A stretch of 36,692 nt of DNA. It comes from Ignavibacteriales bacterium (GTDB lineage Bacteria; Bacteroidota; Ignavibacteria; Ignavibacteriales; SURF-24). Below, piece after piece: positions 16,374 through 25,429 of the stretch; position 1 is the first letter of the stretch, and each line of letters opens with the position of its first letter. The stretch lies in NCBI GenBank assembly GCA_003599415.1, contig QZKB01000004.1, positions 1-36,692 of the forward strand, given 5' to 3'. A model generated the notes under the pieces. That model was not told the origin of the DNA. It was given only the letters and a program-made list of their open reading frames with translations, and ran no database searches. Made by a program: the position numbers and the translations under genes.

Positions 16374-17669
16374 ATGCAAATTCATATCAGATACCTCCAA
16401 TATTTTATTTTGTGCTTATCCTTAATTTGGATTTCTGCCTGTAGCTGCCAGGATGATTTTTCATCAAATAATTATCGTCGAAATGATACGCATAAGTTGG
16501 AAAGGATAAACTGGTCGCAGAAGAACTTTGAAGTATTAAATCAATTTATAGATGAATATGGTATCGGCGGAAAATATTATTCAAAGCAAAAACCACCTTA
16601 TGTTGTTCTGGATTGGGATCAAACTTGTGTGCATCTTGATACTGAAGAAGCGGTCATGCGTTATCAATTAACTAATTTTGATTTTAAATTATCTAAAACA
16701 CAATTTAAGGAGTTATTAAAAGACAGCATAAATGGAGTAAACCGGTTATCATCCGTCTATCATAATATTTTGCTCAGAGATATTAATGAAGATCTGATTA
16801 ATGATTATAGTTTTTTATATGATAATTATTCCGGGTTTGGTGGAAAGCTTACACTTGATGAATTAAAGCAGACTCCTGAATATAAAGATTTCATTGTTAG
16901 AGTTGCTTTTTTATATGACGGTTATTGTAATACACCAGGAATAGAAGCAGTATATGGTTATCCCTGGGTTCTTTATTTATTTGCTGGTCATACAACAGAT
17001 GAGATTAAAACCTTATCTCGGAAAGCAATCGATTTCGAACTTGCGAATACATTAAGCAAACCGGAATGGAATTCACCTTCTGATTTGCAAACTAAATCCG
17101 GAATCATTAATTATTCATTTAAGTCTGGACTTCGCGTTTATGCAGAAATGCAAAACCTGATAGCAGTCTTAATAGCGAGCGGGATAGATGTATTTGTTGT
17201 CTCTGCAAGTTATAAACCTGTAGTAGAAGTATTTTCAGGCATTGGTAATTACGGCTATAATATTCCAGCTGAAAATATTATTGCAATGGAACTTGAAACA
17301 GATGAACAAGGAAAAATATTGCCAAAGTATAAAACAGGCTGGAGCCAGGTACAACGGCAAGGTAAAGTAGATGCTATAAACCTTGCAATTAAACAAAAAC
17401 TTAGAAAAGACTGGGACCCGGTATTTTCTGCTGCCGATAGTGACGGAGATTATGAAATGTGCACTTCATTTACCGGTACTAAATTAACATTGATATTGAA
17501 TAGAATAAAAAAAGGGGATATCGGTAAGCTTTGCCAACAGGCAGTAAATGAAAAAGACAGCCCCAATCCAAGATTTATTCTTCAGGGGCGAAATGAAAAC
17601 ACCGGCTTATTTCTTCCTTGTTCAGAATCAGTTCTTCTGGGTCAGACTGAATTAAAACTATTACCATAG
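16374..17669 (+). CDS. Exported HAD-superfamily phosphatase lipoprotein
   Basis: This 431-residue protein has an N-terminal hydrophobic segment ending in a lipobox (WISAC, Cys23), so it is probably a periplasmic or outer-membrane-anchored lipoprotein. HAD motifs are present: motif I LDWDQT with Asp80 and Asp82, motif II VVSAS with Ser277, a candidate motif III lysine in the QGKVDAIN region, and motif IV ADSDGD with Asp355, Asp357 and Asp359. A large cap lies between motifs I and II (about 90-265). This layout is like exported HAD phosphatases such as Pseudomonas phosphorylcholine phosphatase, but I would not assign the substrate. It stands alone with its own gaps of about 135 bases on each side. 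Confidence 0.78.
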   Translation: MQIHIRYLQYFILCLSLIWISACSCQDDFSSNNYRRNDTHKLERINWSQKNFEVLNQFIDEYGIGGKYYSKQKPPYVVLDWDQTCVHLDTEEAVMRYQLTNFDFKLSKTQFKELLKDSINGVNRLSSVYHNILLRDINEDLINDYSFLYDNYSGFGGKLTLDELKQTPEYKDFIVRVAFLYDGYCNTPGIEAVYGYPWVLYLFAGHTTDEIKTLSRKAIDFELANTLSKPEWNSPSDLQTKSGIINYSFKSGLRVYAEMQNLIAVLIASGIDVFVVSASYKPVVEVFSGIGNYGYNIPAENIIAMELETDEQGKILPKYKTGWSQVQRQGKVDAINLAIKQKLRKDWDPVFSAADSDGDYEMCTSFTGTKLTLILNRIKKGDIGKLCQQAVNEKDSPNPRFILQGRNENTGLFLPCSESVLLGQTELKLLP

Positions 17670-17719
17670 CAATTCATTTATAATATCAACCTATTTGTAT
17701 TTAGGATTAAAGTATTAAA

Positions 17720-17748
17720 TTCAACAAACCTCAATTTTAAATTATAAT
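17720..17748 (+). promoter_or_regulatory. Candidate promoter of upp
   Basis: A perfect TATAAT (17743-17748) lies 55 bases before the upp ATG, with the weak -35-like TTCAAC (17720-17725) at 17-base spacing. The surrounding gap is very A+T-rich, which lowers the weight of the -10 match. Confidence 0.3.
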
Positions 17749-17802
17749 AACATATTCTATTTCATTAAATTTGAACAAAAAATAAAACATTTGTAGGTAA
17801 GT

Positions 17803-18429
17803 ATGGAAAATATTTCAGTCCTTAACCACCCGATTATAAAAAGGGATTTAACAATATTGCGGGATAAATCCACCGACACCTACTTCTTTCGGTCGGCTTT
17901 ACATCGCATCTCTTCCATCCTTGCATTCGAAATAAGCAAAGACTTTAATACAGATGAATATGAAGTTGAAACCCCACTGGAAAAAACAACGGGTTATAAA
18001 CTTTCGGATGAAATTGTAATCGTGCCTGTCCTTAGGGCAGGGCTAAGCATGGTAAATTCTTTCCTTGAAATAATTCCTGAAGCTAAAGTTGGTCATATTG
18101 GTATTCAAAGGAATGAAATCACATTGGAGCCAATGGATTATTATTACAAAACTCCACCCAACATTCATAATTCGCTTACTATTTTAGTCGATCCGATGCT
18201 TGCAACGGGCGGAAGCAGTTCTGCTGCATTGACATATCTTAAAAACAGGGGAGCAAAGAATTGTATTTTTGCCTGTTTAGTTGCTGCTCCGCAAGGCGTA
18301 ACAAGAATCAGTAAAGATCATCCCGATGTTAAAATTTATACTGCAGTAATTGACAGAACACTGAACGAAAAGGGTTACATCTTGCCGGGTTTGGGTGATG
18401 CCGGGGACAGAACATTTGGCACTTTATAG
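17803..18429 (+). CDS. upp: Uracil phosphoribosyltransferase
   Basis: Upp salvages uracil by joining it to PRPP to give UMP. The 208-residue protein has IVPVLRAGLSMV, which is a family hallmark, the PRPP-binding loop VDPMLATGGS (129-138), and the uracil-binding C-terminus with YILPGLGDAGDRTFGT. Length matches the family. The start MENISVLNHPIIKRDLT aligns well with other Upp proteins. The gene's last codons overlap the start of the following TPR gene in another frame, so the pair is probably translationally coupled, although their functions show no obvious link. Confidence 0.97.
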   Translation: MENISVLNHPIIKRDLTILRDKSTDTYFFRSALHRISSILAFEISKDFNTDEYEVETPLEKTTGYKLSDEIVIVPVLRAGLSMVNSFLEIIPEAKVGHIGIQRNEITLEPMDYYYKTPPNIHNSLTILVDPMLATGGSSSAALTYLKNRGAKNCIFACLVAAPQGVTRISKDHPDVKIYTAVIDRTLNEKGYILPGLGDAGDRTFGTL

Positions 18430-19432
18430 AATTATCATATTACTACTGATTTCAACTTTATCGTTTTCTCAGGTAAACCCGGATAAAAATGTAGATAACC
18501 TGATTCGAAAGGGAATTCATAACCTTGTTATTCATAATTATAAAAAGTCACTTGGAAATTTTAAGATATTAACAAAGACGTATTCCAGTTTACCGCTCGG
18601 TGATATTTTTACCGCGGCAGTTTTTATTGCTGAAGCAAATGATTACGGTGAAAAAGCTGATATTGATACGATAAACAAACTGTTAACCCGTGCAGCTGAG
18701 AAAGCAAAGATTCTATATGAAGCCGCTCCGGATGACTTATGGAATAGTTATTATTATGCTTTGATTAAAGGTTACTCTGCTTACTTCGAAGCTTTAAATG
18801 ATAATTACATAACTGCATTTGCAGATGGGTTAAGTTCAATCTCTTACTTTGAAAAATGTATTGCGAAGGATTCATCATTTTATGAAGCATACCTTGCACT
18901 TGGAATATATAAATACTGGCGTAGTGAAAAAACTGCTTCATTAACATGGCTTCCGTTTATTGAAGACGAAAGGGAAGTAGGAATTAAATTTCTTAAATTC
19001 GCTTTGAAACATGATTGCTATAATTCCTACCTGGGGATTAATTCCCTGCTTTGGATTTATATCAATCAAAAAGAATATAATAAAGCGATTAATGTTGTAG
19101 AAAATTCGGGGAATAAATATAAGGATTGCAGGTTCCTTAAATGGGCTTTGGCAGATGCCTACGAGAGGATTGATAAGAAAAAAGCAATAAGTATTTACTA
19201 TGAACTGCTTAATTTTTATGATAGAATGCCGGGGCAGAACCATTTAAACGAAATAGTTTTGAAGCATAAAATTGCAATGTTATATGAGCAAACCGGTGAA
19301 TTTAATAAAGCATTGAAACTATGCGATGAAATATTAGGTTTAAAATCATTAAACGGATACGTTAAAGAGAATTTACAGGAAAGACTTGAACGGGTTGAAT
19401 CATTAAAAATAAAGCTTGGCAGTTCAAAATAG
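18395..19432 (+). CDS. Secreted TPR-repeat protein
   Basis: The longest frame (345 residues) starts at GTG 18395, with ATG next at 18398. A more convincing start is TTG 18416, which gives a clean signal peptide (MALYRIIILLLISTLSFSQ) preceded at eight bases by GGGGA. The true overlap with upp is then 14 rather than 35 bases. The mature part is alpha-helical with TPR-like pairs, for example FYEAYLALGIYKYW, LKWALADAYERIDKKKA, and LYEQTGEFNKALKLCDEIL near the end. It probably acts as a periplasmic or outer-membrane scaffold. No enzymatic motif is visible. The general call is safe, but the specific role is unknown. Confidence 0.75.
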   Translation: MMPGTEHLALYRIIILLLISTLSFSQVNPDKNVDNLIRKGIHNLVIHNYKKSLGNFKILTKTYSSLPLGDIFTAAVFIAEANDYGEKADIDTINKLLTRAAEKAKILYEAAPDDLWNSYYYALIKGYSAYFEALNDNYITAFADGLSSISYFEKCIAKDSSFYEAYLALGIYKYWRSEKTASLTWLPFIEDEREVGIKFLKFALKHDCYNSYLGINSLLWIYINQKEYNKAINVVENSGNKYKDCRFLKWALADAYERIDKKKAISIYYELLNFYDRMPGQNHLNEIVLKHKIAMLYEQTGEFNKALKLCDEILGLKSLNGYVKENLQERLERVESLKIKLGSSK

Positions 19433-19508
19433 ATATTCGTTATTAATATTTCGTGCAGCCGGCAGAATAAAAAAAATAGTTAATTGATTAAGTAGAAAAC
19501 ATTGGCTA

Positions 19509-19536
19509 TTGATTTTCTTTCAATTTGTAATATATT
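19509..19536 (+). promoter_or_regulatory. Candidate promoter of the rel-htpG operon
   Basis: TTGATT (19509-19514) and TATATT (19531-19536) are separated by 16 bases, 25 bases before the rel ATG. This is the best-looking box pair in the window and sits at the head of an eight-gene operon. The short leader implies little 5' regulation in the mRNA. Confidence 0.42.
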
Positions 19537-19561
19537 AGCGGTTAGTTTAGAATAGTTTGAT

Positions 19562-21742
19562 ATGATTTCTAATGTAACAAAAAATAAGAAATTGCTTGAT
19601 GACCTGATAATTACCTGCAGGAATAACCTGCCAAGTGTAAATATTGAGTTGATTACAAAAGCATTTGAATTAAGCCTTGAAGCTCATAAGAATGACAGCA
19701 GGGCATCCGGTGAGCCTTACTTTACCCATCCTTATGAAGTTGCAATGATTGTTGCCAAGGAAATTCCTCTTGATGATATTTCTGTTGTTAGCGCTTTGTT
19801 GCATGATGTTATTGAGGATTCTGATTTTGATTTATCTTTTATTTCAAAGGAATTTGGCAAAGAGGTTGCTGAAATTGTAGATGGGGTTACAAAAATAGGC
19901 GGCATCTTTAAGGGACAGGAAATATCCCAGGCAGAAAATTACAGGAAAATGCTTCTTTCTATGGTGAAGGATATTAGAGTTATTCTTGTAAAGTTTGCGG
20001 ACAGACTCCATAATATGCGAACGCTTGAATTTGTGAATCCAGATAAGCAGCGAAGAATTGCACAGGAAACATTGGAAATCTACGCCCCGTTTTCTCATCG
20101 GTTTGGATTGGCAAAAGTAAAATGGGAACTGGAAGATCTTGCGTTCAAATATCTGAATAAAGAAGCTTATGAAGACCTTGTCAGAAAAATCAAGAACAAG
20201 AGAAAAGAACGCGAAAGTTATATCGCAAGATTTACTGCGCCAATTATAGAAAAACTTAAAGAACATAAGATAGAATTCGAAATAAGCGGAAGACCAAAAC
20301 ATCTTTACAGCATCTACAGGAAGATGATTAAACGTAACAAACCGTTCGAAGAGATTTATGACCTGTTTGCTGTTAGAATAATTATTGAAAGCAACGATAC
20401 TAATGAATGTTATTATGTGCTTGGAATTGTAAATTCAATTTATACTCCCGTACCGGATAGATTTAAAGATTATATCTCTATCCCCAAAACAAATAATTAC
20501 CAGTCAATTCATACAACCGTAATTGATTCACAGGGAAGAATGGTTGAGGTTCAGATCCGTACCAATAAAATGCACGAAGTTGCAGAAAAAGGTGTGGCTG
20601 CACATTGGAAGTATAAAGAAAATAAATTTACATCGGATTCAAATCTCGAAAACTGGGTTAACTGGATAAGGGATGTTTTTGAAAGCGCATCCAAGGATGA
20701 AGCAAGCAAAGAATTATTAGCAAGTTTTAAATTAAATCTTTACCAGGATGAGATTTATATTTTTACACCTAAAGGAGATTTACGCCGTCTGCCTGTTAAT
20801 TCTACTCCGGTGGATTTTGCCTTTGAAATACACAGTAAAGTTGGCTACCATTGTATTGGTGCAAAGGTAAACGGAAAAATTGTTCCATTAGACACACCGC
20901 TCCACAGTGGTGACCAGGTTGATATAATCACGTCTAAGAATCAGCATCCGAACAAAAGCTGGATGTTGTTTGTAAAAACTCATAAAGCTAAAGCTGCAAT
21001 CAGACGATGGATAAACAAAGAGGAAGAACAACTTGTTGAAACCGGTAAAGACATCTGGGAGAAAAAACTTAAGAAATATAAATTAACCTATAACAATGAT
21101 GACGTAACGAAGTTTGCAAATTCGCAGAAATATGAGAATTCAATCCAGTTGTTTAAAGCAATTGCATTGGATAAGGTTAACCTTGATGATCTTCTTCTTC
21201 CGAAAAAGGATAAGGAAGTTAAGGAAGAAACGAAGGAACTTGAATTTGATAACTTTGCGACTATTGCCCGGACTGATGCCGGTGCAATTCTTATTGATGG
21301 TTCAAATCAGAATGTTAAATATTCTTTTGCAAAGTGCTGCAATCCAATTCCGGGTGATCCAATTGTGGGTTATATTACCATTGGTGAAGGTATTAAGATT
21401 CATAGAAAAACCTGTACAGATTTAATTAATTCCGTTAAGAAAGGTGGAGACAGGCTTGTACCGGTTCAGTGGCCAACTGCAGATGACTCGTTGTTTGTCG
21501 CTGGTATTTCAATTGTCGGTGAAGATTCGCCGGGTATACTTAAAGATATTTCTCATAGTATAACTTCTTACCATGACACAAATATAAAATCTGTTAACAT
21601 TACGGCGAATAATTCTATGTTCAAAGGCGCTATTACTCTATATGTAAAGAACCTTGATCACCTTTCCCGTATAGTTGAACGATTGAAAAAGAATAAAGGA
21701 ATTTATTCTGTTGAAAGATTTGATAGTACAACCTCGGGCTGA
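19562..21742 (+). CDS. rel: Bifunctional RelA/SpoT-type (p)ppGpp synthetase/hydrolase
   Basis: This enzyme makes and degrades the alarmone (p)ppGpp during starvation. The 726-residue protein shows the full long-RSH order. The HD hydrolase domain has His56 (HPYEV), His81-Asp82 (LHDVIEDSD) and RLHNMRTL, so the hydrolase metal site is present. The synthetase domain has GRPKHLYSIYRKM, YDLFAVRIII and MVEVQIRT. A TGS domain starts near residue 395 (IYIFTPKGDLRRLP), a zinc-finger-like segment follows (AKCCNPIPGDPI), and an ACT domain ends the protein (VGEDSPGILKDIS). Both halves look intact, as in single Rel enzymes of bacteria with one RSH. Its own promoter candidate precedes it, and ruvX follows after nine bases. 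Confidence 0.96.
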   Translation: MISNVTKNKKLLDDLIITCRNNLPSVNIELITKAFELSLEAHKNDSRASGEPYFTHPYEVAMIVAKEIPLDDISVVSALLHDVIEDSDFDLSFISKEFGKEVAEIVDGVTKIGGIFKGQEISQAENYRKMLLSMVKDIRVILVKFADRLHNMRTLEFVNPDKQRRIAQETLEIYAPFSHRFGLAKVKWELEDLAFKYLNKEAYEDLVRKIKNKRKERESYIARFTAPIIEKLKEHKIEFEISGRPKHLYSIYRKMIKRNKPFEEIYDLFAVRIIIESNDTNECYYVLGIVNSIYTPVPDRFKDYISIPKTNNYQSIHTTVIDSQGRMVEVQIRTNKMHEVAEKGVAAHWKYKENKFTSDSNLENWVNWIRDVFESASKDEASKELLASFKLNLYQDEIYIFTPKGDLRRLPVNSTPVDFAFEIHSKVGYHCIGAKVNGKIVPLDTPLHSGDQVDIITSKNQHPNKSWMLFVKTHKAKAAIRRWINKEEEQLVETGKDIWEKKLKKYKLTYNNDDVTKFANSQKYENSIQLFKAIALDKVNLDDLLLPKKDKEVKEETKELEFDNFATIARTDAGAILIDGSNQNVKYSFAKCCNPIPGDPIVGYITIGEGIKIHRKTCTDLINSVKKGGDRLVPVQWPTADDSLFVAGISIVGEDSPGILKDISHSITSYHDTNIKSVNITANNSMFKGAITLYVKNLDHLSRIVERLKKNKGIYSVERFDSTTSG

Positions 21743-21751
21743 TTTCTAAAA

Positions 21752-22168
21752 ATGGAAACAAGAATTTTAGCAATAGATTACGGATTAAAAAGAATCGGAT
21801 TAGCTCTGTCTGATCCGCTTAAAATATTTGCCTATCCTTTTAAGACTTTGAATAATGATAATAAGCTTATCAATGATTTAAAAGAACTTGTGGATACACA
21901 GGGAATTACTGAAATAGTAGTAGGTTATCCGTTAAAGGAAAACGGAGAAAAATCTTCAAGTACATTAGAAGTAGAGAAATTTGTACTTAGGTTAAAAGAG
22001 AGTTTTAAGATTGATATCATTTTGCGTGATGAGCGATATACATCAGAACTTGCCAAGCAGAACATTCTGCAAAGTGTAACTAAAAAAAAGAAACGACAGG
22101 ATAAAGGTTTGGTAGACCGTAATGCTGCATGTATTTTTCTTCAGGAATATCTTGACGAGAAAAAATGA
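21752..22168 (+). CDS. ruvX: Putative pre-16S rRNA nuclease / Holliday junction resolvase (YqgF)
   Basis: This 138-residue RNase H-fold protein has all YqgF family blocks: LAIDYGLKRIGLALSD with the first acidic residue, VVGYPLKENGEKS, LRDERYTS with the central acidic residue, and KGLVDRNAACIFLQEYL at the end. YqgF in E. coli matures the 16S rRNA 5' end; resolvase activity was proposed from its fold. It overlaps the next gene by four bases (ATGA), a coupling arrangement. The start at 21752 gives METRILAIDYG, the expected N-terminus. Confidence 0.95.
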   Translation: METRILAIDYGLKRIGLALSDPLKIFAYPFKTLNNDNKLINDLKELVDTQGITEIVVGYPLKENGEKSSSTLEVEKFVLRLKESFKIDIILRDERYTSELAKQNILQSVTKKKKRQDKGLVDRNAACIFLQEYLDEKK

Positions 22169-23088
22169 ATATTATAGTAAACAAAAAAATATTAAGCATA
22201 TCTGCAATTATTGTTTTTTCAATTGTTCTGTGGGGATCAGTATCGTTATCATATTATTATACAACTACTATAACTGTCCCATTAAAAATAACAAACCTGC
22301 CTGACGGCTTTATTGTCGGTTCTGCTACAGAAAAAGAAGTTACTATTAATCTTAGGGGTGAGGGCTGGAAACTTCTATCACTTTTCTGGGGCTCTAAACC
22401 GGAATTTAAAATACCGATTGGTACCCGTTACGACGGTGAAACTTACTACCTCAAAGACGCAATTAAAGAAAATAACTGGCTCGATAATAATATCCAGGTA
22501 TTTGACATTTCACCTACAAAAATGTCATTCGGTATAGAACGCATAAGGGAGAAGAGAATTAAAATATATCCTGATGTAAGTTTATCTTTCAAACAGGATT
22601 ATATACTTGGAAGCGATATTGCAATATCACCCGAATCCATACTTGTATTTGGAACGAGAAACAAGTTAAGCGGAATAGACAGCCTTCCGACAATCAAAAA
22701 ATATTATTCTGATCTTGAATCGAGCGTTGATGAGCAGATTGAAATCCAGCCAATTGATGGATTATCTTATGAATCTAATTACTGCTCATTAAATTTTGAT
22801 GTACAGAAAGTTGCGGATAAATCATTTGAAAATCTTGAAGTTGAAATAACAAATACTCCACCGTCAAGGGAATTATTACTTTTTCCTAATAAAATATCTT
22901 TAATTTTACGCGGCGGAATTAATATACTTGGTAAACTTGAGAATGAGGAAATAAAAGCTTCTGTGGATTTCCGTAAGGTACTACAGGATACTACCGGTTC
23001 GGTTGCTCCTTCGTTAACAATTCCAAAGTTCTTAAAAGTTGTTGAAGTTAAACCTGAATTTCTAAAATATATAATTAAAAAATATTAG
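22165..23088 (+). CDS. YbbR-like (CdaR-type) membrane-anchored protein
   Basis: This 307-residue protein has one N-terminal transmembrane helix (about residues 7-28) followed by beta-rich extracytoplasmic repeats. Segments such as VPLKITNLPDGFIVG with KEVTINLRGEGW, and later VEITNTPPSRELLLFPNKISLILRG, match the YbbR domain pattern. In Firmicutes, YbbR/CdaR binds and regulates the diadenylate cyclase CdaA. No cyclase gene is in this window, so that role is only possible. It overlaps ruvX by four bases, and tmk follows after one base. Confidence 0.72.
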   Translation: MNIIVNKKILSISAIIVFSIVLWGSVSLSYYYTTTITVPLKITNLPDGFIVGSATEKEVTINLRGEGWKLLSLFWGSKPEFKIPIGTRYDGETYYLKDAIKENNWLDNNIQVFDISPTKMSFGIERIREKRIKIYPDVSLSFKQDYILGSDIAISPESILVFGTRNKLSGIDSLPTIKKYYSDLESSVDEQIEIQPIDGLSYESNYCSLNFDVQKVADKSFENLEVEITNTPPSRELLLFPNKISLILRGGINILGKLENEEIKASVDFRKVLQDTTGSVAPSLTIPKFLKVVEVKPEFLKYIIKKY

Positions 23089-23089
23089 T

Positions 23090-23719
23090 ATGCTTATTAG
23101 TTTTGAAGGATTAGATTTTTGCGGTAAATCTACACAGGTAGAATTGTTGGTAAATTATTTGAATAACTGCGGGAAAAGAGTTAAAGTTATTAGAGAGCCC
23201 GGAGGTACTGTAATCTCTGAGAAGATAAGGGATATTCTATTAGACAAAAAAAATGATAAGATGCATATTGAAACAGAGATCTTGTTGTTTTCGGCAAGCC
23301 GTTCACAACTTGTAAGAGAAGTTATTCAACCGTATTTAAATGATGGTTATTATGTTATTACAGATAGATTTTATGATTCGACAACTGCATACCAGGGTTT
23401 TGGCAGGCAAATTCCTTTGGACTTTGTAGAGAAGATAAATATGTTCGCAGTAGGCGGCACTATTCCCCAAATTACTTTTTTTATTGATATCCCGATTGAA
23501 GAATCTGATAAGAGGAAAAAATTAAGGAATGGCGGCGAATTAGACAGGATTGAAATGTCACAGCGTAGTTTTTATGAGAAGGTGAGAGAGGGTTATTTGT
23601 ATCTTGCCGAAAAGGAAAAACGTTTCAGAATAATTGACGGTCTTAAACATATAGATGAAATTCATGAAATAATAATTAAGGACATCAGTGAATTAGAAAT
23701 GAAGACAGGAGTGAAGTAA
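23090..23719 (+). CDS. tmk: Thymidylate kinase
   Basis: Tmk phosphorylates dTMP to dTDP. The 209-residue protein begins with FEGLDFCGKST, giving a P-loop at residues 7-15, followed by VIREPGGT, the DRF motif in ITDRFYDSTTAYQGFGR and the LID-type region ESDKRKKLRNGGELDRIE. Length and motif order are standard. It starts one base after the YbbR-like gene and its stop abuts the ATG of the S41 protease gene, so it is tightly coupled in the rel-htpG operon. Confidence 0.97.
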   Translation: MLISFEGLDFCGKSTQVELLVNYLNNCGKRVKVIREPGGTVISEKIRDILLDKKNDKMHIETEILLFSASRSQLVREVIQPYLNDGYYVITDRFYDSTTAYQGFGRQIPLDFVEKINMFAVGGTIPQITFFIDIPIEESDKRKKLRNGGELDRIEMSQRSFYEKVREGYLYLAEKEKRFRIIDGLKHIDEIHEIIIKDISELEMKTGVK

Positions 23720-25366
23720 ATGCGGAATTCAATAAGACTAATTATAGCAATTGCGGTTGTAGTGGTTTTTTCAGGTTCACTTAAAACAGACAATGATATT
23801 TTTTACCAGATTGCCAAAAGTATAGACATCTTTGGTAAAGTTTATAAAGAGGTTTCCTTTAATTATGTTGATGACATAAATCCCGAAGAATTTATGCTTT
23901 CCGGAATTAATGGTATGCTTGGCTCGCTAGATCCTTATACCGTTTTTATCGATGAGAAAAGAAAAGATGATATCGACTTGCTTACACATGGCAAATACGG
24001 TGGGATCGGAGTTTCAATTGGAATGCGTAACGATAAAGTTACTATAGTTGATGTACTTGACGGTTACGCAGCCCAGCGTCAGGGATTAAGAATTGGTGAT
24101 ATAATTTCCAATGTGGATGATGTTGAAATTAATAAAGATAACTTTGATGAGATTTCCAGGTATGTTAAAGGCGAACCCGGTACCCAGGTTAAACTGACTA
24201 TACTAAGAGATGGCGGAGCTGAGAAACTTGTATTTAATCTGATCAGAGAAGAAGTTAAAGTTAAAAACCTTTTGTACAGTGGTTTTGAACCTGAGAACAG
24301 TAATAATGTTTATTTAAAACTTACAAGCTTTACAAGAACCGCAGGAGACGAAATAAGAAATACTTTGGTTGGACTTGGTAATAAGAAAAAAATAAATTCA
24401 ATTGTTCTTGATTTGCGCGGAAATCCCGGCGGCCTTTTGGATGCTGCTGTTGATGTGTGCGAGAAATTCCTCTCAAAGAATCAATTGGTGGTTTCTGTAA
24501 TGGGAAGAGATTCATCATCATTAAAAAAATATTTCTCCACCGAAGAACCTGTTGGCGGCAATACTAAATTAGTTGTTCTTGTTGATAGCAATTCAGCTTC
24601 AGCTTCGGAGATTGTTGCCGGTGCAATACAAGATCACGACAGGGGAATTATTGTTGGGACAGAAACTTTTGGTAAAGGATTAGTTCAGACAGTTTTTCCG
24701 CTTTCCTATAACACTTCAATTAAAATAACAACGGCAAGGTATTATACACCAAGCGGCAGATGTATCCAGAAAATTGATTATTCGAAAGGTACAAATTCTG
24801 TAAGTACAAACACGGTCGCTGGTAAACAAAGCTTTAAAACAGACAATAACAGACCCGTGTTTTCTTCAGGTGGAATAAAGCCTGATTCTGTTATAGAAGC
24901 GAATGATGAATTATCTCTTACAAGGGAATTAGTATCCAAAGGATTGGTATTTAAATTTGCAACCCAGTATAAAGAAAAGAATTCAAGAGAAAAATTTGTT
25001 TCAGAAAAGGATAATGAATTGTTCACAAAGTTTCTTGAATTCCTGAAGAATGAAAATTTCGTTTATGAAAATTCCGCTGAAAAGAAAATTGATGAATTAC
25101 TTCATCTTTCAAAAAAAGAAAAGTACGGTAAAAACATTATAGATGAATTAAATAATTTCTCCGTTCGCTATAAGAATTTAAGAAAGAGCGAGCTGGAAAA
25201 TCATAAAAATGAAATTATCGATTTGATTTCCACCGAACTTTTCAACCGATATGATGGCAGTAACGGAAGAATAAAATATAGCCTTACTAACGACAGACAA
25301 TTCATGTTGGCGTTGGATATACTGAAAAATGAAGCAGTTTATAATAAACTTCTTTTAAATAAATAA
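23720..25366 (+). CDS. S41 C-terminal processing peptidase (CtpA/Prc type)
   Basis: This 548-residue exported serine protease has an N-terminal hydrophobic signal (about 6-20). A PDZ domain spans about residues 90-175 (YGGIGVSIGMRNDKVTIVDV, then GLRIGDIIS). The S41 core has VLDLRGNPGGLL and then SASASEI, where Ser294 is the probable nucleophile, with Lys319 (FGKGLVQT) 25 residues later as its base; this spacing matches the CtpA family. A helical C-terminal extension of about 150 residues follows. It should cleave C-terminal tails or misfolded proteins in the periplasm. It begins directly after the tmk stop, and a 63-base gap follows before the next gene. Confidence 0.94.
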   Translation: MRNSIRLIIAIAVVVVFSGSLKTDNDIFYQIAKSIDIFGKVYKEVSFNYVDDINPEEFMLSGINGMLGSLDPYTVFIDEKRKDDIDLLTHGKYGGIGVSIGMRNDKVTIVDVLDGYAAQRQGLRIGDIISNVDDVEINKDNFDEISRYVKGEPGTQVKLTILRDGGAEKLVFNLIREEVKVKNLLYSGFEPENSNNVYLKLTSFTRTAGDEIRNTLVGLGNKKKINSIVLDLRGNPGGLLDAAVDVCEKFLSKNQLVVSVMGRDSSSLKKYFSTEEPVGGNTKLVVLVDSNSASASEIVAGAIQDHDRGIIVGTETFGKGLVQTVFPLSYNTSIKITTARYYTPSGRCIQKIDYSKGTNSVSTNTVAGKQSFKTDNNRPVFSSGGIKPDSVIEANDELSLTRELVSKGLVFKFATQYKEKNSREKFVSEKDNELFTKFLEFLKNENFVYENSAEKKIDELLHLSKKEKYGKNIIDELNNFSVRYKNLRKSELENHKNEIIDLISTELFNRYDGSNGRIKYSLTNDRQFMLALDILKNEAVYNKLLLNK

Positions 25367-25429
25367 TGACTAAGTGATTCGTGTTTATTTGTTTTTCACT
25401 TTTCCGGTTAGGATTAATCTGAGGGGATT

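Noticed and set aside
19844-20302. 152-residue minus-strand frame inside rel
   Set aside because: Antisense to the conserved hydrolase/synthetase domains; phenylalanine-rich translation typical of a shadow frame.
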